A stretch of DNA of 64,000 bases, from assembly GCF_030867095.1 (NCBI RefSeq), contig NC_081828.1:46725434-46789433 (forward strand), written 5' to 3'. This stretch comes from Alligator mississippiensis (taxonomy: Eukaryota; Chordata; Crocodylia; Alligatoridae). How positions within the stretch are numbered: position 1 is the first letter of the stretch; every line of letters starts with the position of its first letter. The notes beneath the pieces are model-generated. The model was not told the DNA's origin. It worked only from the letters and a program-made list of their open reading frames with translations, and did not search any database. Shown here piece after piece: positions 62,226 through 64,000 of the stretch. The position numbers and the translations under genes were made by a program.

Positions 62226-63573
62226 CTAGAGCAAGTTCAAGAAAAGATAAAAAGAAGTTGAAGTTTCATTTCTCATAAATTTTGCTTGATATGAGGAAAG
62301 TGGAATAAGGTAAGTTAAGCATTGCAGGTATCATCGTCATCATCATTATCATTATTATAAAGTGTGACATGGTGAAGGTTCCACCTACTGACTCCATCCC
62401 AAACAGAGACCAAAGCAACACAGGCCAACAAAACTGACACCGGTCAGGATAACAGTATTACCAATACCAATTTTCCAGCTATCTGAGTTGGTCCAATAAA
62501 AGATATCATCAGATTTACCCAAAGAACCTTGTTTACCAATCCCAAGCATTTAATAATGAAAAAGGCTCCAATACCCATGAAATTGGCTTAAACTCTTGAT
62601 ATTTAAAAACTCATAACATGTGAGGGTTCTTTTCATTTGTCTTCTGAATTCTGAGCTTCTGAGGTGCACTCAGATCATGCCTTTTTTTGCAAACACAAGA
62701 GCTGCCACTACTTTTTTTCTTTAAAAGATGGCTGAAATTCTCCTGGAATCACATGACTCCAGGAGCTGGGACTCCAAGAAAACATCAAACACTATGGCAC
62801 TTGTATTAGAATGGCATGAATTAGCAAGACAGAGATTAAAAGAAAAACATCAGCAATAACAAAAAATAACTGTTTTACTTGTTACTAGTAAAACCTCATC
62901 ATGAAAAGGGAAAGATATTCAGACACATATCAAATCAACTGGCTCAGCTCCTGTTAGCTTTCAACAGGAGACTAAATCTTGTCTGTGCTTTTGACATCCA
63001 CCCCCTAATTATTTTCAAATCTACTAAGATATGGATGCCCATGAAGCATTTCTCTTCCAATTGATCTTGTAAACCCCACTGTCCAAGTCCTTTTTTTTTC
63101 TTTTTAAAAAAATGCAAAATGCTGCACCTTGAACTAAGCTGTGGGCATCCTCACAGTGTCCTGGAGTGAATGCCAGCTCTATGTACAAAGAAAGTCTGAT
63201 TCTCCCTTCTGCTAAACACAGCCCTCATGAAAGCCCCTGTCATCTACAGTAGCTTGTGCTACTCTTTGTAACATGTCCCAGAAGAATTTACACGTACAGC
63301 CATGGCTTGTGGCATAGGTTACTTTGGCCTGGTCTATGCAAAAAAAACCAAACAAAAGCCTTAATACAATTTAAACCACTGTAGATAAATCAGTGCAAAA
63401 CCCTGTATGGACACACTTAATCCTATTTGCACCTGTTTTGTACCAATTTACCTTGTATCAGTAAGTAAACTAGTATAGCTGGATGTAAACAAGGAAGGAA
63501 ACAGAAAACATTGAATGTTTGGTGCTCTGCTTCCTGTTTCTTTCCATTCTAGTTTCTAGCTGTGCCCCATGAC

Positions 63574-63593
63574 ACCTCCTCCTCCTCCTCCTC
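63574..63593. repeat. (CTC)n trinucleotide repeat
   Basis: About six CTC units. Confidence 0.9.
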
Positions 63594-63844
63594 CAACAGT
63601 ACCAGCTACTATTCTCAACTTCATGCTGTCAGCTCAGATCACTTATCTCCACCCCTCATACGGCCACCTGCAGGGACCCTGCAGAGATGGGGTAAGCAGA
63701 GAGAGCCATAAATGCTTGTACTCAAGTGTAGAGTATGTGCTTTGTTTTCTTAGCTATCTTAAGATTTTCAAAAGGAGACAGACTGACCTATCTGAACGCT
63801 GGCCAGACTTGTATAGAATTATTTAAGGAAAATGAAAAGCTATG

Positions 63845-63925
63845 GGTGAGATGCACAGGTGATGTAAATTAGTGTAGCTCTATTGAAGTCAATACCAGTG
63901 AAGGATCTGGCCCCTGTGGTCTGCA
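63845..63925. repeat. Ancient palindromic amniote repeat fragment
   Basis: GTGATGTAAATTAGTGTAGC, TCTATTGAAGTCAATACCAG and TGAAGGATCTGGCCCCTG match 'gtgtaaat..gtagctccattgaagtcaatggagct..gaggatctggcccc'. Confidence 0.55.
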
Positions 63926-64000
63926 GAGATGCAAAGAGTTCATCTCAGAGGGCACCCTGGAGAGATATTACTGGCTAGTTTTCAATCTGTAATTGCTGCC

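Larger units (their letters stand above)
62226..64000 (-). other. PBX1: PBX1 intron, partial
   Basis: This is the 3' part of the intron upstream of the homeobox exon. I looked for the preceding exon (helices 1-2, ending in ITVSQ) on the minus strand and did not find it. It contains ATC/ATT repeats near 62331-62357 and the short repeats listed. Confidence 0.85.

Noticed and set aside
62226-64000. Upstream homeodomain exon of PBX1
   Set aside because: No stretch encoding helices 1-2 with a proper donor was found. It must lie beyond the window.

Overview
This window is vertebrate genomic DNA. Its only confident protein-coding gene is the 3' part of PBX1, a TALE homeodomain transcription factor, on the minus strand. 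Four exons read from right to left: 62066-62225 (end of the homeodomain and the helix after it), 52194-52306 (the 113-nt exon whose skipping gives PBX1b), 50604-50693, and 34437-34529 (terminal coding exon with stop). All have AG/GT boundaries and compatible phases and together encode the last 151 residues. The stop codon is followed by a long 3'UTR that probably ends near 27.46 kb. Earlier exons, including the first two thirds of the homeobox, lie beyond position 64000.

The repeats suggest a sauropsid, most likely a crocodilian (inference). CR1 LINEs predominate, some with the typical 8-bp tail, alongside MIR/CORE-SINE relics, old amniote palindromic repeats and many non-autonomous hAT-type and other DNA transposons.

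Layout: 1-27.4 kb is the 3' flank of PBX1. It holds two substantial CR1 reverse-transcriptase fragments (1111-2273 and 9817-11168) and a dense cluster of DNA transposons between 18.5 and 26.3 kb. 27.4-34.4 kb is the putative 3'UTR. 34.5-50.6, 50.7-52.2, 52.3-62.1 and 62.2-64 kb are introns with scattered repeats, a few repeat-free blocks that may be conserved regulatory DNA, and a tRNA-Val-like/CR1-tail composite retroposon at 54592-54750.

The observations most worth following up are: (i) three target-site-flanked copies of a roughly 0.7-0.8 kb, almost wholly palindromic TAGGG...CCCTA element that contains further palindromes; (ii) one GC-rich internal module shared by elements with unrelated terminal repeats; (iii) the tRNA-Val/CR1 composite; and (iv) the intact dual-frame coding of the PBX1 exon at 50604-50693, with a U-rich weak donor before the skipped exon. 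There is no sign of operons, CRISPR arrays or bacterial or viral gene systems.
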